Below, piece by piece: positions 12,641-24,970 of a stretch of DNA of 64,000 bases. Below the pieces are notes generated by a model. The model was not told where the DNA came from. It searched no databases and worked only from the letters and a program-made list of their open reading frames with translations. A program made the position numbers and the translations under genes. Each line of letters opens with the position of its first letter. The first letter of the stretch is position 1. The DNA comes from Adiantum capillus-veneris (taxonomy: Eukaryota > Streptophyta > Polypodiopsida > Polypodiales > Pteridaceae): NCBI GenBank assembly GCA_014529385.2, contig CM043956.1, positions 66,080,281 to 66,144,280 of the forward strand, read 5' to 3'.

Positions 12641-15600
12641 GAAGATCTGGGTGTTAAGGTCCACTACTTGTCCCACCTACAAGGCTATATCTTAAACGGT
12701 ATTCTTTCTCACCACTTGAAATGCCCATGATAAGTTTTACATGGGAGTTTGGTTCCAAGGTCTACCACTTGTCCAAGCTCACTCTATTGAGACATAGAGA
12801 GAAGCAAAGGTCCACCACTTGTCCAAGCTAGGCTCCATTGAAGCATGGAGGGAAGCATGGTCCACCATTTGTTTGAGATAGGCTACATTTAATGAAGAGA
12901 AGCAAGGTCCATCATGTCTCCAAGATGCTAGGCTCCATTGAAATACCTTAAACCCATGATATTTTGTACATGGTGGGTTTACATTCAAGGTCCACCACTT
13001 GTCCAACCTATTATCTCTAGTAGCATGAGTGATTTGGTCTCAAGATTCACCACTTTTCCACTCTATGTCATTATATTAAGAATATCTGGGTGTTAAGGTC
13101 CACCACTTATCCAACCTATAAGGTTATATCTTAAAGGGTATTCTTTCTCACCACTTAGAATGACCATGATAGGTTTTACATGGGATTTTGATTCCAAGGT
13201 ATACCACTTGTCCAAGCTAACTCTATTAAAACATAGAGAGAAGCAAACGTCCACCACTTGTCCAAGGTAGACTCCATTGAAACATGGACAGAAGGATGCT
13301 CCACCATTTCTCCAAGATAGGCTCCATTGAAACATGAAGAGAAGTAAGTTGCACCATGTCTCCGCGATGCTAGGTCCATTGAAATAACTTAAACCCATGA
13401 TATTTTGTATATGTGGGGTTTAATTTCAAGGTCCACCACTTGTCCAACCTATTATCCCTAGTAGAAAGAGTGGTTTTCGTCTCAAGATTCACCACTTTTT
13501 CACTCTATGTCATTGTATTAAGAAGATTTGGGTGTTAAGGCCCAACATTTGTCCAACCTATAAGACTATATCTTAAATGGTTTTCTTTCCCACCTCTTGG
13601 AATGCACTTGATAGGTTCTACATGCGGGTTTGGTTCCAAGGTCCACCACTTGTCCAAGCTAGGCTCCATTGAAACATGGAGAGAAGGATGCTCCACGATT
13701 TGTCTAAGATAGTCTCCATTGAAACATGAAGAGAAGCAAGATGCACCATGTCTCCAAGCTGCTAGGCTCCACTGAAATACCTTAAACCCATAATATTTTG
13801 TACATGGGGGTTGACATTCAAGCTCCACCACTTATCCAACCTATTATCCCTAGTAGCATGAGTGGTTTTCTCTCAAGATACACCACTTTTCCACTCTATG
13901 TCATTATATTAAGAAGATATGGGTGTTAAGGTCCATTACTTGTCCCACCTATCAGGCTATATCTTAAATGGTATTCTTTCTCACCACTTTGAATGCCCAT
14001 GATAAGTCTTACATGGGAGTTTGGTTCCAAGGTCTACCACTTGTCGAAGCTCACTCTATTGAGACATAGAGAGAAGCAAAGGTCCACCACTTGTCCAAGC
14101 TAGGCTCCATTGAAACATGGAGGGAAGCATGGTCCACCATTTTTTCAAGATAGGCTACATTTAATGAAGAGAAGCAAGCTCCACCATGTCTCCAAGATGC
14201 TAGGCTCCATTGAAATACCTTAAACCCATGATATTTTGTACATGACGGGTTTACATTCAAGGTCCATTACTTGTCCAACATATTATCTCTAGTAGCATGA
14301 GTGATTTGGTCTCAAGATTCACCACTTTTCCACTCTATGTCACTATATTAAGAATATCTGGGTGTTAAGGTCCACCACTAATCCAACCTATAAGGTTATA
14401 TCTTAAAGGGTATTCTTTCTCACCACTTGGAATGACCATGATAGGTTTTACATGGGAGTTTGGTTCCAAGGTCCACCACTTGTCCAAGCTAACTCTATTG
14501 AAACATAGATAGAAGCAAACGTCGACCACTTGTCCAAGGTAAACTCCATTGAAAGATGGAGAGAAGGATGCTCCACCATTTCTCCAAGATAGCCTCCATT
14601 GAAACATGAAGAGAAGCAAGTTGCACCATGTCTCCGCCATGCTAGGTCCATTGAAATAACTTAAACCCACGATATTTTGTATATGTGGGGTTTAATTTCA
14701 AGGTCCACCACTTGTCCAACCTATTATCCCTAGTAGCATGAGTGGTTTTGGTCTCAAGATTCACCACTTTTTCACTCTATGTAATTGTATTAAGAAGATT
14801 TGGGTGTTAAGGTCCAACACTTGTCCAACCTATAAGCCTATATCTTAAATGGTTTTCTTTCCCACCTCTTGGAATGCACTTGATAGGTTTTACATGGGGA
14901 TTTGGTTCCACGGTCCACCACTTGTCCAAGCTAACTCTATTGACACATAGAGAGAAGCAAAGGTCCAGCACTTGTCCAAGCTAGGCTCCATTAAAACATG
15001 GAGAGAAGGATGCTCCACCATTTGTCCAAGATAGTCCCCATTGAAACATGAAGAGAAGCAATCTGCAACATGTCTCCAAGATGCTAGGCTCTATTGAAAT
15101 ACCTTAAACCCATTATATTTTGTATATGTGGGGTTTAAATTTAAGGTCCACTAATTGTCCAAAATATTATCCCTAGTAGCATGAGTGGTTTGGTCTCAAG
15201 ATTCACCCCTTTTCCACACTATGTCATTATAGTAAGAAGATTTGGGAGTTAAGGTCTACCACTTGTCCAACCTATAAGGCTATATCCTAAATGGTTTTCT
15301 TTCCCAACACTTGGAATGCACATGATAGGTTTGACATAGGGGTTTGGTTCCAATGTCCACCACTTGTCCAAGCTAACTCTATTGAAACATAGAGAGAAGA
15401 AAAGGTCCACCACTTGTCCAAGGTAGGCTCCGTTGAAACATGGAGAGGAGGATGCTCCACCATTTGTCCAAGATAGTCTCCATTGAAACATGAAGAGAAG
15501 CAAGTTGTACCATGTCTTCAATTGATAGGCTCCATTGAAACACCTTAAACCCACAATATTTTGTATAAGGGGGGGGGGGGGGGGGGGGTTTACATTCAAG

Positions 15601-15741
15601 GTCCACCACTTGTCCAACATATTATCCCTGGTAGCATGAGTGGTTTAGTCTCAAGATTCACCACTTTTCCACTCTACGTCATTATATTAAGAAGATAAGG
15701 GTGCTAAAGTCCACCACTTGTCTAACCTATAAGGCTATATC
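12641..15741. repeat. Satellite A array, fourth block
   Basis: Satellite A units between copies 3 and 4. Includes an internal duplication with an offset of about 1272 bases (about 12640-13530 and 13910-14810), and a 20-base G run at 15569-15588 where other units have only 4-7 G in the TACATGGGGGGTTTAC segment. Confidence 0.88.
15569..15588 (+). repeat. Poly-G expansion inside a satellite unit
   Basis: Twenty consecutive G replace the short G tract that every other unit has between the ACAATATTTTGTA and TTTACATTCAAGG segments. It is likely replication slippage; a sequencing or assembly length error is also possible. Confidence 0.8.
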
Positions 15742-17092
15742 TTAATTAACACTAGAATGGTAACCTTACAGGACATAAAAGTGTCCTTTCAGGGTTTTGG
15801 GAAAAAATTCCAAAACCATAGTAGATCCACTCATTTTGAAAAATCCTTTCATGAGCTTATAGTTCAATAACTACCACATATGGAAAAAATGAGAAACTTG
15901 TAATTTTTCTCATCCCTTGGTCACTACAAGCCTCCAAAGTTGATGGACCAGTGCATTTTGCCCAAAACAACAATTTCTTACGGTTGATTGCATATAAATA
16001 AGAATGGGGATTTTTGTAGGAAATGAGATAAAATGCCTCGTTAACTTAAATGGGTTGGTGACCAAAACATATGGTTGGTTTTACCTCACTAATTTTTTTT
16101 TGGGCAAAAAAAATAGGTACAAAAAAGTTGCATTTTGGCCATTCTGTGGACCTATCATCAAAGTTTCTATAGTCACGCTCAATACAGATACTATATACAT
16201 GTTTTCTTAGTTCCCTTTGGGCCTTTGGATCCAAAAGGAGCCATGGAGCATGCCACAAGGATAATGGATCTCTTACAATTGGAACCTCGGGGGCAATGAT
16301 AAAGTGCTAAATACAACAAACATGAAAAAATTGGGTTTAGCATTATGACCTCTAGAAACCCATAGAAACTACTCAATATCTAGCCAAGTTTGTAGTCTAT
16401 GAGTAGATATGGTTACTACCTACAAAATACACACAATTTGCCTAAGAAACTAGCAATACTGAGAAAGTTATACTTGCTACTCTAAAATGTATCGTATTCT
16501 TCAGCAATCAAAACACTCAACCATCATCATATACTATGCTATATAGCATATTAGGTCCCCCAAAACTTAAGGCAGATTAGATTTATGTTATACATTACAC
16601 TTACAGAATTAAAATTGAATTTGGATATCAAGAAAGCCACCAAAAAAATCATAAAAGTGCTAATTTTGGCCAAAAAACAGGATTATGCAATTCTTGTAAA
16701 TTGGTCATAACTTTCAATTTTAACACTTACCTCTCCCTACAAGCATCAAAACATGTTGAGAACTATGAAGGCCTAACCTCTAGCCATCTAAACCTCACAA
16801 ACATGAAGTTTAGAGTGGTATAGTTGCCAAAAATTGAAACAAAGCCAAAAACAGGACCCATTTTTTCACACAGTTTAGGTTCAAAAATATTGTGCACGAG
16901 TAAGGTTAATGGTGAGATCGATACTCCACAAAAAATGCTATGTTTTTTTCAGATCATAAGGCAACTTTGTGGATATGTAGCACCTAGAAATTCATTTTCA
17001 TACTCTTCAAATAATTCAAGCAAAATGGTCACTTAACAGGACACAAAAGTGTCCAACGACATAAAACTGTCCTGTTACCATTCTAGTGTTAA
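15742..17092. mobile_element. TTAA-flanked inverted-repeat element, copy 4, opposite orientation
   Basis: 1339-bp element (15750-17088) inserted in the reverse orientation relative to copies 1-3. TTAA lies at 15746-15749 on the left and 17089-17092 on the right, and a second TTAA (15742-15745) directly precedes the left one, giving CTTAATTAACACTAG. Empty units read ATATCTTAAAGGGTATTC. Both palindromic subterminal motifs are present. The reversed orientation with a new junction shows this was an independent insertion, so the TTAA preference is seen in three independent events (copies 1, 2/3 and 4). Confidence 0.8.
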
Positions 17093-20000
17093 AGGGTATT
17101 CTTTCTCACCACTTGGAATGGCGATGATAGGTTTTACATGGGGTTTTGGTTCCAAGGTCCACCACTTGTCCAAGCTAACTCTATTGAAACATAGAGAGAA
17201 GCAAAGGTCCACCACTTTTCCAAGATATGCTCCATTGAAACATGGAGAGACAGATGCTCCACCATTTACCCAAGATAGGATCAATTGAAACATGAAGAGA
17301 AGCAAGCTGCACCATGTCTCCGAGATGCTAGGCTCCATTGAAATACCTTAACCCATGATATTTTGTATATGGGGGTTTTACATTCAAGGTCCACCACTTG
17401 TCCAACCTATTATCCCTAGTAGCATGAGTGGTTTGGTCTCAAGATTCACTAGTTTTCTACTCTATCTCATTATATTAAGAAAATATAGGTGTTAAGGTCC
17501 ACCACTTGTCCAACTTATAAGGAAATATCTTAAATGGTATTCTTTCCCACCACTTGGAATGCACATGATAGGTTTTACATGGGGGTTTGGTTCCAAGGTC
17601 CACCACTTGTCCAAGCTAACTCTATTGAAACATAGAGAGAAGAAAAGGTCCACCACTTGTCCAAGCTAGGCTCCATTGAAACATGGAGAGAAGAATGCGC
17701 CACTATTTGTCCAAGATAGGATCCATTGAAACATCAAGAGAAGCAAGCTCCACCATGTCTCAAAGATTCTAGGATCCATTCAAATACCTTAAACCCAAGA
17801 TATTTTGTACATGTGGGGTTTAAATTCAAGGTCCACCACTTTCCCAACCTATTATCCCTAGTAACATGAGTGGTTTGATCTCAAGATTCACTACTGTTTC
17901 ACTCTATGTCATTATAGTAAGAAGATTGTGTGTTAAGTTCTACCACTTGTCCAACCTATCAAGCTATATCTTAAAGGATATTCTTTCTCACCACTTGGAA
18001 TGACGATGATATGTTTTACATGGGGGTTTGGTCCAAGATTCACTACTTGTCCAAGCTAACTCTATTGAAACATAGAGAGAAGCCAAGGTCCCCCACTTGT
18101 CCAAGATAGGCTCCATTCAAACATGGAGAGAAGGATGCTTCACCATTTCTCCAAGATAGGCTCCATTGAACACGAAGAGAAGCAAGCTGCACCATGCCTC
18201 CAAGATGCTAGGGTCCATTGAAATACCTTAAACCCACAATAGTTTATACATGGGGAGTTTACATTGAAGGTCCACCATTTGTCCAACCTATTATCCCTAG
18301 TAGCATGAGTGATTTGGTCTCAAGATTGATCACTTTTTTACTCTATGTCATTATATTAAGAATATCTGGGTGTTAAGGTCCACAACTTGTCCAACCTATA
18401 AGGCTATATCTTAAATGGTATTCTTTCTCGCCACTTGGAATGCCCATGATAGGGTTTACATGGGGGTTTGGTTCCAAGGTCCACCACTTGTCCAAGCTAG
18501 GCTCCATTGAAACATGGAGAGAAGGATGCTCTACCATTTATCCAAATTAGGCTCCATTGAAACATGAGGAGAAGCAAGCTGCAGCATGTCTCCGAGATGC
18601 TAGGCTCCATTGAAGTACCTTAAACCCACGATATTTTGTATATGGGGGGCTTACATTCAAGGTCCACCACTTATCCAACATATTATCCCTAGTAGCATGA
18701 GTGGTTTGGTCTCAAGATTCACCACTTTTCTACTCTATCTCATTACATTAAGAAGATATGGGTGTTGAGGTAACCCACTTATCCAACCTATAAGGCTATA
18801 TCTTAAATGGTATTCTTTCCCACCACTTGGAATGCACATGATAGGTTTTACATGGGGGTTTGGTTCCAAGGTCCACCACTTGTCCAAGCTAACTCCATTG
18901 AAACATAGAGAGAAGAGAAGGTCCACCACTTTTCCAAGCTAGGCTCCATTGAAACATGGAGAGAAGTATGCTTCACCATTTCTCCAAGATAGGCTCCATT
19001 TAAACATGAAGAGAAGCAAGCTCCACCATGTCTCGAAGATTCTAGGATCCATTGAAATACCTTAAACCCAAGATGTTTTGTACATGTGGGGTTTAAATTC
19101 AAGGTCCACCACTTGCCCAACTTATTATCCCTAGTAACATGAGTGGTTTGATCTCAAGATTCACTACTGTTCCACTCTATGTCATTATGGTAAGAAGATT
19201 GGGTGTTAAGTTCTACCACTTGTCACACCTATCAAGCTATATCTTAAAGGATATTCTTTCTCACGACTTGGAATGACCATGATATGTTTTACATGGGGGT
19301 TTGTTCCAAGGTTCACTACTTGTTCAAGCTAACTCTATTGAAACATAGAGAGAATCAAAGGTCCACTACTTGTCCAAGCTAGGCTCCATTGAAACATGAA
19401 GAGAAGCAAGATGCACCATGCCCCCAAGATGCTAGGCTCCATTGAAATACCTTAAACCCACAATAATTTATACATGGTGGGTTTACATTCAAGGTCCACC
19501 ACTTGTCCAACCTATTATCCCTAGTAGCATGAGTGGTTTGGTCTCAAGATTGACCACTTTTTCACTCTATGTCAGTATATTAAGAAGATCTGGGTGTTAA
19601 GTTCCACTACTTGTCCAACCTATAAGTCTATATCTTAAATGGTATTCTTTCTTACCACTTGGAATGCCCATGATAGGGTTTACATGGGGGTTTGGTTCCA
19701 AGGTCCACCATTTGTTGAAGCTAGCTCTATTGAAACGTAGAGAGAAGCAAAGGTCCACCACTTGTCCAAGCTAGGCTCCATTGAAACATGGAGAGAATAA
19801 TGCTCCACCATTTCTGCAAGATATGCTCAATTGAAACATGAAGAGAAGCAAGCTCCACCATGTCTCCAAGATGCTAGGCTCCATTGAAATACCTTTAACC
19901 CACAATATTTTGTACATGGGGGGTTTAAATTCAAATTCCACCACTTGTCCAACCTATTATCCCTAGTAGCATGAGTGTTTTGGTCTCAAGATTCACCCCT

Positions 20001-20190
20001 TTTCCACTCTATGTCATTATAGTAAGAAGATTTGGGTGTTAAGGTCCACCACTTGTCCGACCTATAAGGTTATATCTGAAATGGTATTTTTTCTCACTAC
20101 TTAGAATGTGCCTGATATGTTTTACATGGGGTTTTGTTCCAAGGTCCACAACTCGTCCAATCTAGCTCTATTACATATAGCATGCATACA
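17093..20190. repeat. Satellite A array, fifth block
   Basis: About seven more satellite A units. They degrade from about 20080, where the last recognisable segment (AAGGTCCACAACTCGTCC) gives way to unrelated AT-rich sequence. Confidence 0.88.
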
Positions 20191-20830
20191 ATATTCAACT
20201 AGATTCCTTACCTATCATGTCCAGTAGCATGGATGCTCTGGCTTTAAGGTCCACCACTTGTTCGACCTATACTCTCTTATGTAAGGGAGATCATGCTATA
20301 AAATCAAAGCCTTCCCACCTAAATTTAAAATTCAAATCTTATCGCCTAAATTTAAAATATCCCTCCCAAATTATAAATATCCCGCCCAAATTTTAAAAGT
20401 CAAACTTTTTGATTAAATTCAAATTTCACCTCTTAAATTTAAAATATCCCACACAAAATTGATTTTAAATTCAAGTTTACCACAAAAAGATGTGATTATC
20501 CCGCCTAAATTCAAATTCGCAAACCTCCAATCATTATATTGTACATAAATTCAAACAAATTCAAATTAACAAGCCTAAACTGATATTAGTTTGCATAGAT
20601 ATCAATTTATCACACCTACATTATGTCACCATGTTAGAGAGAGTGGTTAGAGAATTTGAAAAAGGTCCACCACTTGTCCAACCTAGATACCAAGAAGGAT
20701 TGAGTGTACAAGGTATTGTTTGGAGGTCCTTATATTAGTCCACGGGTCTCAAGGTCCACCACTTGTGGTAAGGGTCACCAACTAGTGTATCTATTCATCC
20801 AAAGAAATACACTTATTTTTGGTCTACATG
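20191..20830. other. AT-rich transition region with short degenerate repeats and stray satellite boxes
   Basis: No gene seen. From about 20300 to 20560 a degenerate motif of 25-30 bp (TCCCGCCCAAATTTTAAAA-like) recurs about eight times. The satellite box AAGGTCCACCACTTGT occurs at about 20239, 20663 and 20751 without the rest of satellite A around it. Confidence 0.6.
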
Positions 20831-21258
20831 TCCTAGTTTCAGCCATTGATGTCCATTAGGTGTATCTCTAAACAACACTACTTTTGTTGAGAAATAGAAG
20901 TTACAATCAGATCTACAAATGGATTAAAGGAAAATCAGCTCAGCATAGATCCAGAACTCGCTACAAGAATCGACTTTAATAGATCACGCAAGTAAGTTTT
21001 CCATTCAAGTTTACTAGTATTACAATGTGTTAGTTATCTGCGATATTTATGTATGTATGTATACTATGTGTGCATATTGTAATTAAGTGTAATTGTGTAT
21101 CTACATTATGTATGAGTATTACAATGAGACAACACAAATATACATACATACACATAGATAACACAGATGCACACATACATGAGCATGTGTTTTCAAGAGA
21201 GAGACAACAAGATACAGAGATAGAGATAGAGAGAGGGAGGGGGAGAGAGAGAGAGAGA

Positions 21259-21300
<42 letters not shown>

Positions 21301-21999
21301 CATGTTTTCTAGAGAGAGGACAGAGAGAAAGATAACAGATTTCACTGTGTTTATGTATATGGAAGAGAGAAAGACAATGTGTGGGAATGTGTGCATGTAT
21401 TTTCAAGAGAGAGACAGCAAGATAACAGATTTCACTGTGGTTATGTATGTGGAAGAGAGGAAGAAGATATGTGGGAATATGTGTATGTGTGTAGGAATAC
21501 TTTTAAACTATGTATCTCTGTCTTCTGGCGAGAGTGTGTGTGTGCAACAAAGAGTTACAGAGAATCATCTTCTCTATATGGAGAAAGATAGAGAGTGAGA
21601 AACAGAGAAATATATGTTTTTCCCCTATTCGTGAGGTGTGCAATGTCTCTTGAGAAGAAGCTATTCCTGATGATGCTCTTTTGGAAAGAGTTGCATATGA
21701 TGCTATTTCTTTATCCTGTGCGTGAATTGTCAATCCTGTGTGCTCCACCTGTGCGTTGTGTACGATTCCGGGTTCGCTTGTACACGCGCATATACTCTAA
21801 CTGTGTGCGGTCCGCGTACACTTTCTTTGTGTTTGGTGATTGTATGCTTTCCCTGTGTGCGTTTCTCGTGCGCTCTCTCTGTGCCTAATCTTGATAGGGT
21901 TTATTAGAATGCCACGTAAGGTACAAGTCCACGTTTTATCATAGGATCAAAAGAAACCAAAAGCAATATAAAACATTAACCAATTCACACGGCCAAAAT
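20831..21999. other. Simple-sequence-rich stretch, no gene
   Basis: Dominated by GA/AG repeats (about 21228-21296), ACAT/ATGT-rich tracts and GTGTGC-rich sequence. Several open frames here are only arginine/glutamate or serine/leucine readings of the GA repeat and are not genes. Two sections (about 21300-21380 and 21400-21470) are imperfect duplicates of each other, sharing AAGATAACAGATTTCACTGTG and GTTATGTAT. Confidence 0.55.
21228..21296. repeat. (GA)n microsatellite
   Basis: Nearly uninterrupted GA dinucleotides with a few G or T interruptions. Confidence 0.9.
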
Positions 22000-22829
22000 T
22001 AAAGAAATCATGGTTGAAAAGATGCAAAACATGCGTAACTCTATACTAGGAATTCACTTTAAAAAACAAAATCTATGGACGCTAGCCCGGGGCGCTTCCC
22101 TGGACCTCGCTTGGAACAATATCCCAAAATTAGCCTCCCAAGCCCCACCATCGAGAGTGCTATGTTCCACATCCCCATCAAGAGTGCTACCCCCAAACCT
22201 TGTGTGGAAGCGCTACCTCGTCGAATGCACCCCATTGTGGCATTGCCCTAAGACCCTGCATCTAGAGTGCTAAATGGGAACATTTGTCATTAGTGAAATT
22301 TTGAACATAAATTATATTTATCATATACTTAAATATAATATAAATATTTAACATAATAATTATGTCCCATACTATATTCAAGGTGCCAAAGGTTTGGCCT
22401 TATGGTCCTAAATTTAGCCAAGTGGTCAACACATATAGGACCAAGTACACACTGTTCCAAGAAACTTGGCGACCACTACACTTGCAAAAGTTTAGGCCAC
22501 ATGGTCAATCCTAATTTTCCAGTGTTCTTATTATGTCATAAGAGACAACAGTTCTTTTTTGTCACATTTTGCCTCATGGAAAACCTAGGCTTGTTTTCAC
22601 ATACTCAGGCACTTCAAGCCATAAGAAATTTTCATTACTCTTAAGCACCCTTTACTTCAAGTCTTTGAAAAAACGTTGTTTAAGGCCACCCTAAACCATT
22701 TTCATTTAGGGTGTCTAAAACTAGATTTTTGGCAATTTGGGAAGAAAACGGTCAAGTTTTATACTTAGTATTTTCCACTTGACCAATTCAAATATTGGAA
22801 AGCAAGGTCTTGCAATACTTTCCTTTGGA
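22000..22829. other. Low-information region with a short GC-rich island
   Basis: About 22078-22270 is GC-rich (repeated GAGAGTGCTA, AAGAGTGCTA and TAGAGTGCTA phrases) and may be a diverged repeat. 22300-22370 is very AT-rich. 22380-22829 holds diverged sequence with the phrase TTGGCCTTATGGTCCTAAA and related variants. I see no gene. Confidence 0.4.
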
Positions 22830-24400
22830 CATCACACATTAAAACTAGGTCCCTCACTTGTCGAATCTATGCTCTAATATAATAAAGGGCCTTTGGTTTC
22901 AAGATGCACCACTCTCCCAACCTTGACTCCATTAAAGAAGCTAGCTCTACTTAGACATTTAATAGCAAGGTCCTGTAGCAGTTCACATTGAACATCTTCC
23001 ATGACAGCTAGGTCCACCACTTGTCTAAGCTACGCTCTAATCGAGCAAGGGGGTTATGGTTTCGAGATCCACCACTTGTCCAAACTTGATTTGGGAAGCA
23101 AGTTCCTATAATAGTTTGCTTTGGACATTCACCATTACAACTAGGTCCACCACTTTTCCAAGCTATGTTCTAATATACTAAGGATTTTTTGGTTTCAAGG
23201 AGAACCACTTGTACAACTTTGTTTTTGGAAGTAAGGTCTTTACATAGTTCACCTTGGACCTTGGACATTGGATACTGTAACTAAGCCCACCACTTGTCCA
23301 AGCTATCCTCTAATGTATCCAAAGGGTTTCGGTTTCAAGATTCACCACTTTTCCAACCTTGCTTCCATTAAAGAAAGGAGGTGCTACATAAAAACTGTCA
23401 AGCAAGGTAGCAAGGTCCTCTGGTAGTTCACCTTGGACATTGGGCGTTAAAACTAGGTCCACCACTTGTCCAAGCTATGCTCTCATACAGAAAGGGGATT
23501 TTGGTTTCAAGATCCACCACTTGTTTAACCTTGCAAGACTCAAGGGATACTTGGACATTGGAAAGCATAGCCTTATAGTAGTTGATAGGTGTCATTGGGT
23601 ATTACAACTAGGTCCACCACTTGTACAACCTATGCTCTAATATAACAAGGAGGCTTTGGTTTCAAGATCCACCACTTTTCCAACCTTGCTTCCATTAAAG
23701 AAAGGAGGGGTTACGAAACACTGGCAAGCAAGGTAGCAATGTCCTAAGGTAGTTCAACTTGGATATTGGGCGTTATAACTAGGTTCACCACTTGTCCAAG
23801 CTATGCTCTAATATATAAAGGGGATTTTGGTTTCAAGATACACCACGTGTTCAACCTTGCAAGACTCAAGGGATACTTGGACATTGGAAAGCATAGTCCT
23901 ATAGTAGTTGATAGGTGGAAGTGGGTATTACAACTAGGTCCAGCCTATGCTTTAATATAGCAAAGAGGCTTTGGTTTCAAGGTCCACCACTTGTCCAAAC
24001 TTGTTTTCATTAAAGAAATGAGGGGCTACGTAAACATTGTCAAGCAAGGTAGCAAGTTCCTAAGGTATTTCACCTTGGATATTGGGCATTATAACTAGGT
24101 CCACCACTTGTCCAAGCTATGCTCTAACATAGAAAGGGAATTTTAGTTTCAAGATCCACCACGTGTTCAACCTTGCAAGACTCAAGGGATACTTGGACAT
24201 TGGAAAGCATAGTCCTATAGTAGTTGATAGGTGGCAGTGGGTATTACAACTAGGTCCACCACTTGTCCAACCTATGCTCTAATATAGCAAGGAGGCTTTG
24301 GTTTCAAGATCCACCATATTTCCAACCTTGCTTCCATTAATATAGCAAGGAGGATTTGGTCTCAAGTTTCACTACTTGTCCAACCTATGCAAACCTTTTT
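22830..24400. repeat. Satellite B array (about 320-bp unit) sharing a box with satellite A
   Basis: Units are marked by ACTAGGTCCACCACTTGTCC then AAGCTATGCTCTAATATA (about 22850, 23010, 23140, 23285, 23455, 23610, 23782, 23935, 24095, 24255). A long unit of about 310-325 bp repeats from 23440 to 24390 and contains GACTCAAGGGATACTTGGACATTGG (three copies, about 23527, 23868, 24178) and GAAAGGAGG. Outside the box CCACCACTTGTCCAA the sequence is unrelated to satellite A. Confidence 0.8.
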
Positions 24401-24480
24401 CATGTTGTAGCATGATTTTTTGTTTGAAGAGTATTTCTCTATGACTATGGATTTAATAATGTAATCTTTTTCACTTACAG

Positions 24481-24970
24481 GATGGACTTCGAATCTGGGG
24501 AGAAAGTACATATTATACTTGACAATGAAATTGTTGGTATAATTGGTTGTGTGTGTAGAACAGATCCAGATTCCACTTGTGGTGGTACAAAGATAGGTCA
24601 AGGAAATGTCTCCATACTAGTGGAGGAATGCTTGAAGGATGCGGTCCTACCTTTTCCTACAATGGATACTTCATCTCTCCAAGGTTCATTATGGAGTGTT
24701 GGTTTTTGATGGTCAAAGCTTCTTTTGCAATCTTCTATATTGAATGGGAACTTAATTGATCCATACAAAACCTACAATGGTGATAAAGAACAGGATCATT
24801 TTGATCCTCTAGTTACATATGCAATACCTATGACGAGCCGAGAATTTGAAGCAGTGATTCAAGAGTCTTGGAGAAATCAGAGGTTCCTTTTAAAATATGA
24901 CACAATGATGCAAACCATGAATAAAGGGACCATCTTATATGTATTTCCACGTGATTATGTCAACCTTTAG
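24481..24970 (+). pseudogene. Exon-like remnant, possible transposon-associated domain
   Basis: A pyrimidine-rich stretch ending TTTTTCACTTACAG at 24480 looks like a splice acceptor, and an open frame starts right after it (24482-24709). It holds a segment of the form VHIILDNEIVG, then GGTKIGQGNVSILV, then LPFPT, ending in W. This layout resembles a domain seen in some plant En/Spm-type proteins, but I am not certain. A stop near 24709 and a frame change lead into a second open piece (24725-24970, with PMTSREFEAVIQESW). It may be the 5' part of the gene that follows, or a separate degraded ORF. Not functional as it stands. Confidence 0.3.

Larger units (their letters stand above)
6110..13535. 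repeat. 3.71-kb tandem segmental duplication (two units)
   Basis: The stretch about 6110-9821 is repeated at about 9822-13535 with an offset of 3712-3714 bases. Private variants occur at matching places in both units: the rare CAACCTTTAATGC variant (6127 and 9839), the shared GCTTCATTGAAACATGGAGA variant (about 6677 and 10390), and the whole inverted-repeat element (7585 and 11299). Differences between units are scattered single bases and small indels. The duplication is therefore younger than the insertion of the element. A shorter, more diverged echo of the right part (about 12640-13530) recurs at about 13910-14810, offset about 1272. Confidence 0.85.

Noticed and set aside
2613-17088. CACTA-superfamily assignment for the inverted-repeat elements because ends start CACTA
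   Set aside because: CACTA elements make 3-base target duplications. Here the flanks give TTAA (or TA) on both sides in every independent insertion.
1568-19120. Many minus-strand open frames of 60-120 codons with repeated SLDKWWTF, WSLASWRHG and CFSSCFNGAYLG phrases
   Set aside because: They are the reverse reading of the satellite subunits. The phrases repeat because the DNA repeats, starts and stops differ between units, and no frame is preserved.
1080-20190. CRISPR-like array
   Set aside because: The spacing of the 50-bp subunits is contiguous with no unique spacers, units are degenerate, and the context is plant satellite DNA.
21049-21598. Open frames over the GA-rich stretch
   Set aside because: Pure Arg/Glu or Ser/Leu readings of a microsatellite.
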